Shown piece after piece: positions 55,244-63,890 of a stretch of 64,000 bases of DNA. Location of the stretch: assembly GCA_001898995.1 (NCBI GenBank), contig MKVZ01000004.1:432612-496611 (forward strand), written 5' to 3'. Position numbers and translations under genes: made by a program. Each line of letters starts with the position of its first letter. Within the stretch, counting starts at the first letter, position 1. The stretch comes from Rhizobiales bacterium 63-22 (GTDB lineage Bacteria > Pseudomonadota > Alphaproteobacteria > Rhizobiales > Rhizobiaceae). The notes beneath the pieces are model-generated. The model saw only the letters and a list, made by a program, of their open reading frames with translations, did no database searches and was not told where the DNA came from.

Positions 55244-55429
55244 ATCGTTTTCCTCGATTCATTGTATCGTGCGGCTTTTTAGGCCGCGCGGGCGCGAATG
55301 GAAAGGAATTTCGCGCGAAGCAATGGCAAGCCTTTAAGGCTCTCCCGCAAAACCCCCAGTAAACCTTTGACGCTCGCGTCAACGATCTTATATTTATGCC
55401 ATGCCGATCAAAGGGTTCGCCGCCGCACC
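55244..55429. other. Divergent rph/hrcA intergenic region
   Basis: This 186-bp region holds promoters in both directions. Towards hrcA there is a sigma-70-like promoter with a short palindrome over the -35 (next entry). I find no CIRCE-type sequence with 9-bp arms and 9-bp spacer. Confidence 0.4.
55367..55394 (+). promoter_or_regulatory. hrcA promoter with palindrome over the -35
   Basis: TTGACG (55367-55372), a 16-base spacer and TATATT (55389-55394) form a good promoter 36 bases before the hrcA start. TTGACGC-TC-GCGTCAA (55367-55382) is a perfect 7-bp inverted repeat covering the -35, so a dimeric regulator might bind it. Confidence 0.55.
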
Positions 55430-56497
55430 ATGATAAAGACACCGGAACATCAGCTCCTGAGTTCGCTCGACCAGCGCTCGCGCGATATTTTCCGGCTGAT
55501 CGTCGACAGCTATCTCAACGACGGCGAGCCGGTCGGATCGCGCAACCTGTCGCGGCTCCTGCCGCATTCGCTTTCGCCCGCCACCATCCGCAACGTGATG
55601 AGCGACCTCGAACATCTCGGCCTCATCTATGCGCCGCATGTCTCGGCGGGCCGCCTGCCGACGCATATCGGCCTGCGTTTCTTCGTGGACGCCTTCCTCG
55701 AAGTGGGGGACCTGCCGCCGGAGGAGCGCTCTTCCATCGAAGCGCAGGTACGCGCCGCCGGCACGGCTTCGGTGGAAAACGTGCTGACCGAGGCGAGCAC
55801 GGTCCTTTCCGGCCTGTCGCGCGGCGCGGGGCTGGTGCTCGCCACCAAGACGGAAGGAGCATTGAAACACATCGAATTCGTGCGGCTGGAGCCGATGCGA
55901 GCGCTCGCCGTGCTGGTCATGCAGAACGGCGAAGTGGAAAACCGCGTCATCGAGCTGCCGGCGGGCATCAGCGCCTCGCAGCTCGTGGAAGCGTCCAATT
56001 TCCTGAATGCCCATATTCACGGCCATACGCTTTCCGAGGCGAGAAACGAGATCAGGAAGCTGACCGAGCAAACCCGGCAGGAACTCGACCAGTTGTCGCA
56101 GGAACTGGTGGCACAGGGCCTTGCGGTCTGGAGCGGCGGCGGCGCGGACCAGCCGGCGCGGCTGATCGTGCGCGGACGCGCCAATCTTCTGGAGAACATC
56201 CACGCGCAGGAGGACATCGAGCGCCTGCGCCACCTGTTCGACGACCTCGAAACCCGTGACGGCATGGTGCAACTGCTCGATCTGGCCGAGGCCGGTTCGG
56301 GCGTGCGCATCTTCATCGGCTCGGAGAACAAGCTGTTCTCGCTTTCCGGCTCCTCGCTGGTGGTCGCGCCCTATCGCGACAGCGAGCAGCGGGTGATCGG
56401 CGCGCTCGGCGTCATCGGGCCAACGCGGCTCAACTATGCCCGCATCGTGCCGATGGTGGACTATACCGCGCAGATCGTATCGCGGCTTCTGCGATAG
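55430..56497 (+). CDS. hrcA: Heat-inducible transcription repressor HrcA
   Basis: The 355-residue repressor has the winged helix ([60 protein letters not shown]) and a GAF-like C-terminal domain ([20 protein letters not shown]). HrcA represses groESL through CIRCE and needs GroEL for activity. The start at 55430 was preferred because earlier in-frame codons are outside family homology. It is directly upstream of grpE. Confidence 0.94.
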   Translation: MIKTPEHQLLSSLDQRSRDIFRLIVDSYLNDGEPVGSRNLSRLLPHSLSPATIRNVMSDLEHLGLIYAPHVSAGRLPTHIGLRFFVDAFLEVGDLPPEERSSIEAQVRAAGTASVENVLTEASTVLSGLSRGAGLVLATKTEGALKHIEFVRLEPMRALAVLVMQNGEVENRVIELPAGISASQLVEASNFLNAHIHGHTLSEARNEIRKLTEQTRQELDQLSQELVAQGLAVWSGGGADQPARLIVRGRANLLENIHAQEDIERLRHLFDDLETRDGMVQLLDLAEAGSGVRIFIGSENKLFSLSGSSLVVAPYRDSEQRVIGALGVIGPTRLNYARIVPMVDYTAQIVSRLLR

Positions 56498-56514
56498 GCT
56501 GAACCGGAGCGTAT

Positions 56515-56541
56515 CCCGAAAAGCGCGAAATGCTTTTCGGG
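56515..56541. repeat. Hairpin CCCGAAAAGC/GCTTTTCGGG
   Basis: A perfect 10-bp stem with a 7-nt loop lies just after hrcA without a T-run. Similar short palindromes are dispersed in Rhizobiales intergenic DNA. It may act as a partial terminator or RNA stabiliser. Confidence 0.45.
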
Positions 56542-56566
56542 CAGAGCGCGCCTAAAATAAATGACA

Positions 56567-56595
56567 CTTGATTTTCCGGGGGGGAAACTCGATAT
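56567..56595 (+). promoter_or_regulatory. Candidate RpoH (heat-shock) promoter of grpE
   Basis: CTTGAT (56567-56572), a 17-base spacer and CGATAT (56590-56595) resemble the alphaproteobacterial sigma-32 consensus CTTG-N17-CyTATnT. It lies 33 bases before the grpE start, fitting heat induction. The -10 match is only partial. Confidence 0.45.
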
Positions 56596-56628
56596 CCGCC
56601 CCAAAGGATATCCAGGACGGAAAACGAC

Positions 56629-57303
56629 ATGGCTGAAGAAAAGAACAATCCCCACAATCCCGATCTTGAGCAGCGCAACATCAACAATCCGAAAGACCGC
56701 GAGGCGTTGAACCGTGCTGCCGACGATTTTCTCAAGGCACGCAAGGCGGAAGCCAAAGCAGAAGCGGCTGAAGACGAGGCCGAAGCGGCGGTGGACGACA
56801 GCGCCAACCGCATCGCCGCGCTCGAAGCCGACAATGCCGAACTCAAGGACCAGATGCTGCGCATGGCGGCGGAGATGGAGAACCTGCGCAAGCGCACCCA
56901 GCGCGACGTGCAGGACGCGCGCGCCTACGCCGTGACCAATTTCGCCCGTGACATGCTCGCGGTTTCCGACAATCTGCGCCGCGCGCTGGAGGCCATTCCG
57001 GCCGACGCGCTCGCCGGCGATGCCAGCCTCAAGGCGCTTGCCGAGGGCGTGGAGATGACCGAGCGCGCCATGTTGCAGACGCTGGAGCGCCACGGCGTGA
57101 AGAAGCTGGAGCCGGAAGGCCAGAAATTCGACCCGAATTTCCATCAAGCCATGTATGAGATACCCAATCCCGACCTGCCGAACAACACGGTGGTGCAGGT
57201 GGTGCAGGACGGCTACGCCATCGGCGACCGCGTGCTGCGCCCCGCCATGGTCGGCGTTTCCAAGGGCGGCCCAAAGGCGGAAGCAAGCCCCGCCGAGGCC
57301 TGA
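56629..57303 (+). CDS. grpE: Nucleotide exchange factor GrpE
   Basis: The 224-residue DnaK cochaperone has a charged coiled-coil N-terminus, the signature [36 protein letters not shown] and a C-terminal beta domain with [34 protein letters not shown]. It promotes ADP release from DnaK. A strong terminator follows. Confidence 0.95.
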   Translation: MAEEKNNPHNPDLEQRNINNPKDREALNRAADDFLKARKAEAKAEAAEDEAEAAVDDSANRIAALEADNAELKDQMLRMAAEMENLRKRTQRDVQDARAYAVTNFARDMLAVSDNLRRALEAIPADALAGDASLKALAEGVEMTERAMLQTLERHGVKKLEPEGQKFDPNFHQAMYEIPNPDLPNNTVVQVVQDGYAIGDRVLRPAMVGVSKGGPKAEASPAEA

Positions 57304-57323
57304 TTTCTCATTATATGGATTTC

Positions 57324-57352
57324 AAAAGCGGCGGTCTTTCCGCCGCTTTTTT
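57324..57352 (+). terminator. Terminator of grpE
   Basis: An 11-bp perfect stem AAAAGCGGCGG/CCGCCGCTTTT with loop TCTTT is followed by further T residues, 20 bases after the grpE stop. Confidence 0.9.
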
Positions 57353-57395
57353 CGTTTTGCCACATGCTTATCGAATGAACGCAACGAAGACGTAG

Positions 57396-57781
57396 AGGCT
57401 CAAGTCGAACGACAAGGTCTGCGTGGACTCGTTCTCTTTACATTCAAGGGGTGGGCGGCTCCGCTCAGAGACCTCCTGGACGGCTGCTCCGGGTTCGTGG
57501 AGCGACCGATCTATCAATTGCCATTGGGATTTGAATGGCGTCCGCAACGGGGCCTATGTCTCGTGGGCGACGCTGCCCACTTGATGCCTCCCGTTGGAGT
57601 CGGGGTCAATCTTGCCATGCTGGATGCGTCGGACCTGGCCATGGCGATCGCCAGTGCGGGCGACTGGCAAATAGCTACACGGGATATGCAGATCGAAATT
57701 CTTCGCCGGGCCAGCAAGATCATGTCGGAGGCTATCCCCGGCTTTCAACAATGGTTCTCTGAAATCCAGCCCAGCAAGTAA
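57396..57781 (+). pseudogene. C-terminal remnant of FAD-dependent monooxygenase
   Basis: About 125 residues match the end of a PHBH/TetX-like flavin monooxygenase: KGWAAPLRDLLDGCSGFVER, then the FAD-ribityl motif LCLVGDAAHLMPPVGVGVNL and the helix AMLDASDLAMAIASAG. The N-terminal Rossmann part and start codon are absent, and the fragment begins shortly after the grpE terminator. Only the last third remains, so it cannot be functional. It marks the edge of an acquired or rearranged segment. Confidence 0.75.
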
Positions 57782-57836
57782 ACTTCGCGAATCGGTTCGA
57801 TAGACCTCCCTTATTGCCAAAGCGGTATGGCATCAA

Positions 57837-58130
57837 CGCCAGTCACGTCGTTTTATAGGGCTATAGCGCAGGTGCAGTTCTCTGCTTCTTCGGCTTCGTC
57901 CCGCCACTTCGGAATCCCTCTGGAGCACGCAAGCAACCGCCGACTTCCGCACTTGGCCAGCAATAAGCGTCCTTAGCAGCTCCGCCTTCGATCTCTTGAT
58001 ACGGATTGCATCGTCCGCGGCCTCGACGCACTGTGCCAAGGCGGACAGATGATCCGGCCGGCAGCCGCCATCTGCGCGTCGGATACGCTCGCGTGCGCGC
58101 CGCGCAAATCTCCGGATCATTGTGGGGCTG
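57837..58130 (-). pseudogene. C-terminal remnant of a serine recombinase
   Basis: Leftward codons include RRFARRARERIRRADGGCRP, DHLSALAQCVEAADDAIRIK and SKAELLRTLIAG, matching the C-terminal region of Rhizobiales recombinases (typically RDHLRALAQRVE ... SKSELLRTL). A frameshifted tail in another frame reads GIPKWRDEAEEAENCTCAIA before a stop. No catalytic domain is nearby. The tail recurs at 60462-60535, in the same orientation, on the other side of the ABC transporter. Confidence 0.65.
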
Positions 58131-58337
58131 AACGCGCTATGGCCAAGGCTGCCGACAACCGCTTGCGCCCGGTCGGCGGCGCCGCCTCGATGGCGACCCT
58201 CGCACTGCACGAGAAGACGATGCGACAGGTAGAGCACGAGGTTTGCCGAGGTGGAAACCTCTCCATACAATCTGCACGACACCTACATTCCGCATCCACA
58301 GACTCAGCGTAGGCTCCTTAGATCATGGAATCCTACC

Positions 58338-58475
58338 ATGATATTTTGGGATTTTTTCGGCGTCTGCATCATCTGCGGCGTCGTTGCGGTCTCGTTTTCA
58401 AACCTCGTCAATTACCCCTATCGCCACGAAGGTATCTCCCGTCTCGACGAGATCTCCTGGCAGCGACAACGGTAG
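58338..58475 (+). CDS. Possible small membrane protein
   Basis: The 45-residue frame starts at an ATG at 58338. IFWDFFGVCIICGVVAVSFS is one membrane segment, followed by a polar C-terminus (NLVNYPYRHEGISRLDEISW). Small proteins of this type are common in Rhizobiales, but no ribosome-binding site is clear. It precedes the exporter gene by about 100 bases. Confidence 0.35.
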   Translation: MIFWDFFGVCIICGVVAVSFSNLVNYPYRHEGISRLDEISWQRQR

Positions 58476-58571
58476 GCTGAGTGCAGACAATTCGTCTCAC
58501 GTCCCCGCCGACCTTCGGCCTGCGGGGCGTTTTATGAGAAGCGAGATGGCACTACGGCGGAGACAGAGAGC

Positions 58572-60359
58572 ATGCATGACCTCGACGACGACTTGGCGGA
58601 CTACGAATCTTCCGCACAGAAGCACACGCCCTGGCGGCGCGTGCTCGCTCTTTTTCGCCCGCACCACACGGCTCTGCTGATCGTTCTCGGCCTGATCGTC
58701 ATCGCCGGCATTGCGGGGGCGACGGCGCCCTTCATGATGCGGGGGATCATCGACGATGCGCTGCCGGTCAAGGATACCACGCTCCTGGTCTGGCTCTGTG
58801 CGGGACTTATGGGTGTTGCCGTATTGTCGGCCGTTGCCGGCGTCTTGCAGGCCTACGTTTCGACCCATATCGGCCAGCACATCATGCATGAGCTGCGGGT
58901 GACGCTCTACGAGCACCTGCATTCGCTTTCGCTCGCGTTTTTCGCTACGGCGCGCACCGGCGAAGTCCAGTCGCGCATGTCGAGCGACATCACGGGGCTG
59001 CAGTCGTTGTTCACCAATACCGCGACCGATGTCGCCCGCAATGTCAGCGTGGTGCTGACGACCGTCGTCGCCATGGTCCTGCTCGACTGGCGCCTGGCAC
59101 TGGCTTCGCTCACTTTCATGCCGATCCTGCTTTGGCTCAACAACCGCGTGGCGGCTCTGCGCGAGCGCATCACCTTCGAGCAGCAGGAGCGCATCGCCGA
59201 TATGTCCGCGACCGTCACGGAGTCGCTGTCGGCCGGCGGCTTCATTCTCGCCCGCACCATGGGCCGGGCACGCCACCTCGTGCGGCTCTTCCGCCAGACC
59301 TCGTCCGACGTCGCGCGGCTCGAATTGAGATCCCACACGGCCGGGCAGTGGGAAATCGCCATCATCATGTTCGCGCTCGATATCCTGCCGGCGCTGACCT
59401 TCCTCATCGGAGGACTGATGCTCGCCCAAGGTCTCGGTGTATCGATCGGCACCTTGGTGGCGCTCATCGCTCTGCAGGAGCAGTTGCTCTGGCCCACGCT
59501 CGAACTGTTCGAGGCCCGCGTCGAGTTGCGCAAGGCGCGAGCCCTGCTGACCCGCGTCTTCGGCTACCTCGATACCAAGCCGACATTGATTGAACCTGCA
59601 AAGCCGGTTAGCGTCGACGTGAACGCCATGCGCGGCGAGATCGTCTTCGAAGACGTCTCCTTTGCCTATCCGGCATCCGAGCGCCAAACGCTCGACCATA
59701 TCAGCTTGCGCATTGAAGCGGGCACACATACCGCCATCGTCGGCAGCACGGGATCGGGCAAGAGCACGCTGGGTTACCTACTCGCGCGTCTTTACGATCC
59801 GGACAGCGGCCGGGTGACGCTGGATGGTATCGACCTCAAGGACTTCAGTTTCGAAACGCTCTCGCACATCCTCGGCGTCGTGACGCAGGATGCTTTCCTC
59901 CTTAATGCCAGCATCGAGGAGAACCTGCGCTTCGCCAAACCGGAGGCGTCTCCATCCGAAATAGAACAGGCGCTCGAGTTGGCGCAGCTTTCCGAAAAAG
60001 TTGCCGGGCTTCCCAGAGGCTTGCAAACCGAGGTCGGCGAGCGGGGTTACCAGTTTTCCGGCGGCGAGCGGCAGCGGCTGTCGCTGGCTCGCACCATCCT
60101 GCGCAATCCGCGCGTGCTTCTGCTCGACGAAGCGACAAGCGCGCTCGACCCGCAGACCGAAAGCGCGCTTTCCGCGGCGCTCGCCGCGCGTCACAATCGC
60201 ACGGTGGTGTCGATCGCCCATCGTCTGTCGACGGTGCGCCATGCGGACCAGATCGTCGTGCTTGAAGAAGGGCGCATCGTCGAAACGGGAAGCCACGATC
60301 AGCTCATCATGGCAAATGGCCGCTATCGCCGCCTGGCGACGATCGGTTGGCCGGTATGA
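58572..60359 (+). CDS. ABC exporter, fused membrane and ATPase domains
   Basis: The 595-residue half-transporter has six membrane helices (residues 30-310) and then an ATPase: IVGSTGSGKSTLGYLLARLY (Walker A), Q-loop in VVTQDAFLLN, the signature YQFSGGERQRLSLARTILRN and Walker B VLLLDEATSALDPQTESALS with the His switch SIAHRLSTVRHADQIVVLEE. It would homodimerise as an MDR/MsbA-type exporter. The substrate is unknown. Recombinase-tail repeats lie on both sides, suggesting that it was acquired as a unit. Confidence 0.92.
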   Translation: MHDLDDDLADYESSAQKHTPWRRVLALFRPHHTALLIVLGLIVIAGIAGATAPFMMRGIIDDALPVKDTTLLVWLCAGLMGVAVLSAVAGVLQAYVSTHIGQHIMHELRVTLYEHLHSLSLAFFATARTGEVQSRMSSDITGLQSLFTNTATDVARNVSVVLTTVVAMVLLDWRLALASLTFMPILLWLNNRVAALRERITFEQQERIADMSATVTESLSAGGFILARTMGRARHLVRLFRQTSSDVARLELRSHTAGQWEIAIIMFALDILPALTFLIGGLMLAQGLGVSIGTLVALIALQEQLLWPTLELFEARVELRKARALLTRVFGYLDTKPTLIEPAKPVSVDVNAMRGEIVFEDVSFAYPASERQTLDHISLRIEAGTHTAIVGSTGSGKSTLGYLLARLYDPDSGRVTLDGIDLKDFSFETLSHILGVVTQDAFLLNASIEENLRFAKPEASPSEIEQALELAQLSEKVAGLPRGLQTEVGERGYQFSGGERQRLSLARTILRNPRVLLLDEATSALDPQTESALSAALAARHNRTVVSIAHRLSTVRHADQIVVLEEGRIVETGSHDQLIMANGRYRRLATIGWPV

Positions 60360-60461
60360 TAGCGGCCCTTTCGATATCCCTGAGGTTGGGAGTCGCGAAG
60401 CAGACGCTTGGCTGTCAGCCAGCTCTCCTGTCCCCCTATGCTCTATTTGGGAGGGGTTATA

Positions 60462-60535
60462 GGTTACAGAGGGCTATAGCGTAGACGTAGTTTTCCGCTT
60501 CATCGCTCTCCGCCCGCCGAACACCACTGATAGCC
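60462..60535 (-). pseudogene. Second copy of the recombinase C-terminal tail
   Basis: Leftward translation gives RRAESDEAENYVYAIALCNL before the stop, matching the tail at 57837-58130 (DEAEEAENCTCAIAL). Alignment of the DNA from 60471 with 57858 shows GGGCTATAGCG and about three quarters identity over 45-50 bases. Only the last part of the gene is present. Confidence 0.6.
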
Positions 60536-60565
60536 CTCCATAGCGCGATATTGCCGCCGATCACG

Positions 60566-61255
60566 TCAGCCGATCTTCCGGCGAATGTGCTCGGATGCCT
60601 TCGACGTGATGGCACGGCCATGGCCAAAGACGGCCATATCGTAATCGAAGGCAGCCAGCTTGCGCTGGCTCCGGCGACCTTCCGCCTCGTCCTCGAACCC
60701 GATCGGATCGGCAAGGCCCAGAACGTTCATGAAAACGTCCCCGGCGATCAGAAGGCGGCCTTTCTGCCATAGAAGCGCGACCTGACCGGCGTCGTGCCCC
60801 GGCGTGCCGATGACCTGCAAGCCGCCGGCAAGAGGCAGCGTCTCCCCATCGGCGATGTGCTGGTCGATGTGGAAGGGCTCGATCTTCTGTTGAGGATCCC
60901 ACATCATTCGGAACGCCAGTTTTTGCACGAGGCCGCGCGCGGGCGTCATGAGACGGAATGGTCCGCCGCTTTCGGCGAGCGGAGCATCGGCTGCGTGCAT
61001 GTAGGTCCGTGCGCCCGATGCCCGAAGGATCGCCGCCGCGCTGCCGATATGGTCGGGATGACCATGCGTGAAGACGAGATGCCTGAGGTCGGACGGACGC
61101 TTGCCGAGCCGGGCGAGCGCATCGAATACGACCTGCTCCCTGCCGGGAAAGCCCGCGTCCACCAACACCAGCCCGTCGCCGTCTTCCAGCAGAACGGTAT
61201 TCGCATTGCCGAGTGCGAGCAGCCATGCGCCGTCCGCGATCCTGTTGATGCCCAT
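60566..61255 (-). CDS. MBL-fold metallo-hydrolase
   Basis: The 229-residue product has the metallo-beta-lactamase fold core: NTVLLEDGDGLVLVDAGFPG, the metal motif HLVFTHGHPDHIGSAAAILR, a later His in VIGTPGHDAGQVALLW and an Asp in LLIAGDVFMNVLG with final His in VFGHGRAI. The start ATG 61255 is set by homology (GINRIADGAW); upstream codons overlap the operators. It is divergent from a TetR-type regulator that probably controls it. The substrate is unknown. Confidence 0.87.
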   Translation of the reverse strand: MGINRIADGAWLLALGNANTVLLEDGDGLVLVDAGFPGREQVVFDALARLGKRPSDLRHLVFTHGHPDHIGSAAAILRASGARTYMHAADAPLAESGGPFRLMTPARGLVQKLAFRMMWDPQQKIEPFHIDQHIADGETLPLAGGLQVIGTPGHDAGQVALLWQKGRLLIAGDVFMNVLGLADPIGFEDEAEGRRSQRKLAAFDYDMAVFGHGRAITSKASEHIRRKIG

Positions 61256-61303
61256 GTTCGGAACTCCCGATTGCGCGCTTGTCAGGCGAAGCGCGGAAAC
61301 GCA

Positions 61304-61347
61304 TGTTGCTAATGTCAACATGCGTCTTTATGTTGACAACGTCAACA
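61304..61347. promoter_or_regulatory. Twin 17-bp operators in the divergent TetR/MBL promoter region
   Basis: TGTTGCTAATGTCAACA (61304-61320) and TGTTGACAACGTCAACA (61331-61347) share TGTTG-n2-AA-n-GTCAACA and are 27 bases apart. The second is a perfect 7-bp inverted repeat around AAC. Both lie between the starts at 61255 and 61368. The TetR-family protein is the likely ligand-responsive binder of both. Confidence 0.75.
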
Positions 61348-61367
61348 CTCTTGTGCGAGATTTCTGC

Positions 61368-62024
61368 ATGAACACGTCACCGACCCCGCCTGCCGCCCCT
61401 TCCGCGCCCTATCATCATGGCGATCTGCGCCGGGCTCTTCTGGACGCCGCGAACGCGATCCTCGCCGAAACCGGACGATGGGATTTTTCCCTGCGGGAGG
61501 TTGCCCGGCGGGCCGGGGTGAGCCACAACGCACCCTACCGGCACTTCGCGGACAAGGAGGCGCTGCTCGCCGCCATCGGGGTTGCCGGCTTCGAGGCCTT
61601 GAATCGCGCAACATCGGCCGCTGCGAAAGACGCGGCGGATCCTGTCGAAACCATTCGGGCGCTGGGGCAGGCTTACATCCGCTTCGGGGTCTCCGGTCCG
61701 GCGCTCTATCGTTTGATGTTCGGGCAGGGTCTTCCCGGCGTCGAAGGTTTGTCTCCGGCACTCAGGGAGGCGGTCGACGTGGCGCGCGCACGTTTGCGGG
61801 ACGTGGTTCTATGGGGTGCGCGCGCCGGCGTGTTCCGCGTCGATCCCGATAATGCTGACGAGGTGACGGCGGCTGTCGTTGCGGCTTGGTCCCTCGTTCA
61901 CGGTTTTACCTCCCTCACGATCGACCGTGTTGTCGAAAGAGAGGTCGGCCAGGGCTCGACGGACAAGCTGGCGACCCAGGCCATCGATCGCTTCATCGCG
62001 GGCCTGATGCGCCCGGCCGATTGA
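61368..62024 (+). CDS. TetR/AcrR-family transcriptional regulator
   Basis: The 218-residue regulator has the N-terminal TetR HTH: HHGDLRRALLDAANAILAET, then FSLREVARRAGVSHNAPYRH and FADKEALLAAIGVAGF. Its C-terminal domain resembles the WHG family (TIRALGQAYIRFGVSGPALY, RLMFGQGLPGV). It probably represses itself and the divergent MBL-fold gene at the twin operators. Confidence 0.9.
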   Translation: MNTSPTPPAAPSAPYHHGDLRRALLDAANAILAETGRWDFSLREVARRAGVSHNAPYRHFADKEALLAAIGVAGFEALNRATSAAAKDAADPVETIRALGQAYIRFGVSGPALYRLMFGQGLPGVEGLSPALREAVDVARARLRDVVLWGARAGVFRVDPDNADEVTAAVVAAWSLVHGFTSLTIDRVVEREVGQGSTDKLATQAIDRFIAGLMRPAD

Positions 62025-62126
62025 GACTTGGCTTCGAACCGGGGATCGCGCGCGCTATTTTTCCATTGCGCTTTTGGGCGGAAGCCCGCAGAAATCAGGC
62101 ATTATCGACCATCGGGAACAGGGCGC

Positions 62127-62786
62127 TTGACGATCACCGAATTTCTGAACCTCGCCGGCGTCTTCATCTTCGCGGCCACGGGCGCGCTCTCCGCCTCGCG
62201 CCGCCAGCTCGACATCATCGGGTTCATCTTTCTCGCCAACATCACCGGCATCGGCGGCGGAACGCTGCGCGATCTGGTGCTGGGCGACAGCCCGGTGTTC
62301 TGGGTGAAAAATCCGCTCTATCTGCTGGCGGGAACGCTGGCCGCGGTCGCGGTCTATTTCACCGCCCATCTGGTCGAGTCGCGCTATCGCGTGCTCCTCT
62401 GGCTCGATGCAGTCGGCATGGCCGCCTACACCGTCATGGGTGCTGGCAAGGCGCTGGCGCTCGGTTTCGGCGCGCCGGTCGCCATCGTCACCGGCGTTTT
62501 CACCGCCACGCTGGGCGGCATCCTGCGCGACATGGTGGCGGGAGAGCCGTCGGTGCTGATGCGCCGCGAGATCTATGTTTCGGCGGCACTTGCCGGCGCG
62601 GCGCTCTACGCCGTCTTGCGCAGCGTCGGCATGGACCCGGCCGTGGCCGGGATCGCCGCCTTCGCCGCCGCCCTCTTCATTCGCGGCGGAGCGCTCGCCT
62701 TCGGCTGGACATTGCCCGTCTACAAGACCCGGCGCGGCCGCACCGAGGAAGAACTCAGGCGCGACCGGATCGTGCGGCCGGAATGA
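62127..62786 (+). CDS. TRIC/UPF0126 family membrane protein
   Basis: The 219-residue protein has two repeated three-helix units, each with a GGG(T/I)LRD motif: ANITGIGGGTLRDLVLGDSP and TATLGGILRDMVAGEPSVLM. That is the trimeric intracellular cation channel (YadS) fold. TTG 62127 is proposed as start because the protein begins there with TITEFLNLAGVFIFAATGAL; an ATG at 62028 in frame would add 33 non-conserved residues. Function in bacteria is K+ channel-like but poorly known. Confidence 0.83.
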   Translation: MTITEFLNLAGVFIFAATGALSASRRQLDIIGFIFLANITGIGGGTLRDLVLGDSPVFWVKNPLYLLAGTLAAVAVYFTAHLVESRYRVLLWLDAVGMAAYTVMGAGKALALGFGAPVAIVTGVFTATLGGILRDMVAGEPSVLMRREIYVSAALAGAALYAVLRSVGMDPAVAGIAAFAAALFIRGGALAFGWTLPVYKTRRGRTEEELRRDRIVRPE

Positions 62787-62795
62787 CGGCGCCTT

Positions 62796-62897
62796 GAGCG
62801 GTTCCTGTTTTCACGGAATCCTGGAACCGCTCCATCTCTTTGTTTTCACCGCATTTATGCGACGCCAAATGTTTTCATTTGGCTGCAAAATGCTCTA
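62796..62897. repeat. Intergenic repeat, copy 2
   Basis: GAGCGGTTCCTGTTTTCACG is followed by GGAACCGCTCCATCTCTTTG and ends ...AAAATGCTCTA. The element is in the same orientation as 38911-39005 and fills the space between the two flanking genes. The end CTCTA encodes the TAG of the adenosine kinase gene on the minus strand. Confidence 0.75.
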
Positions 62898-63890
62898 GAT
62901 AAGCCCCACCTTGCAGGCGGCGGCCTTTAGGTTCATCCGCGGGCGCGGCCCCATCTGCTGGACGATGAGGCCGGCGGCCAGCGAACCGAGCCGCGCGCAA
63001 TCCTCCAGCGAACGGTCGCGGGTATAGCCGTAGAGGAAGCCGGCGGCATAGAGATCGCCCGCGCCGGTCGTATCCACCAGTTCGTCTATATCGATGGCCG
63101 GCACGGCGAAGCTCCGGTCCGGCGTGACCACCAGCGCACCCTTTTCCGAGCGCGTGACGACCGACAGTTCGCAATCGGCGCGCAGCGCGGCGACCGCCTC
63201 GTCGAGCGAGTCGGTCCTGTAGAGCGACTTCGCCTCGTCCTCGTTGGCGAAAACGAGATCGACGGTGCGGCTGCGCATCAGGTCGAGGAATTCGTCACGG
63301 TAGCGGTCGACGCAGAAAGGATCGGACAGGGTCATGGCCACTTCGCGCCCGTTCTCATGCGCGATCTTCGCGGCCAGCACGATGGCCTCCTTGGCGCGCG
63401 GCGGGTCCCAGAGATAGCCCTCGAAATAGGTGACGCTGGCGTCGGCGACCTTGGACGTCTCCACATCTTCCGGCCCAAGCTCCACGCAGGCGCCCAGATA
63501 GGTGTTCATCGAACGCTCGCCGTCCGGCGTCACGAAGATAAGACAGCGTGCGGTGGGCGATCCCTTGTCCATCGGGCGTGTGTCGAAGGCCACGCCCTGC
63601 GCGCGGATATCATGGGCGAAGATGCGGCCCAGATGATCGGCCGCCACCTTGCCGAAATAGGCGGCGCGGCCGCCGAGGCTTGCGATACCCGCCGCCGTGT
63701 TACCGGCGCTGCCGCCCGACATCTCGGTCGCAGGGCCGGTCAGGCGGCCATAGAGCAGTTCCGCGCGATCCGCGTCGATCAGGTTCATCGCCCCCTTGAC
63801 GATACCGTTGGTTTCCAGAAAGGCATCGTCGGTGCGCGAGAGGACATCGACAATGGCGTTGCCGATGCAAAGAACGTCGAATGTGGCCAT
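62895..63890 (-). CDS. Adenosine kinase (PfkB family)
   Basis: The 331-residue carbohydrate kinase-fold protein has DVLCIGNAIVDVLSRTDDAF, GGSAGNTAAGIASLGGRAAY, and the signature VDTTGAGDLYAAGFLYGYTR with the catalytic Asp. Relatives phosphorylate adenosine to AMP. The final TAG lies within a repeat element. The ATG at 63890 has no strong purine tract in front of it. Confidence 0.9.
   Translation of the reverse strand: MATFDVLCIGNAIVDVLSRTDDAFLETNGIVKGAMNLIDADRAELLYGRLTGPATEMSGGSAGNTAAGIASLGGRAAYFGKVAADHLGRIFAHDIRAQGVAFDTRPMDKGSPTARCLIFVTPDGERSMNTYLGACVELGPEDVETSKVADASVTYFEGYLWDPPRAKEAIVLAAKIAHENGREVAMTLSDPFCVDRYRDEFLDLMRSRTVDLVFANEDEAKSLYRTDSLDEAVAALRADCELSVVTRSEKGALVVTPDRSFAVPAIDIDELVDTTGAGDLYAAGFLYGYTRDRSLEDCARLGSLAAGLIVQQMGPRPRMNLKAAACKVGLI

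Noticed and set aside
55244..55429. CIRCE element upstream of hrcA
   Set aside because: The palindrome present has 7-bp arms and a 2-bp spacer, unlike the 9-N9-9 CIRCE consensus.
57396..57781. TetX-like resistance enzyme
   Set aside because: Only the C-terminal FAD-contact region survives; no N-terminal dinucleotide-binding domain or start exists.
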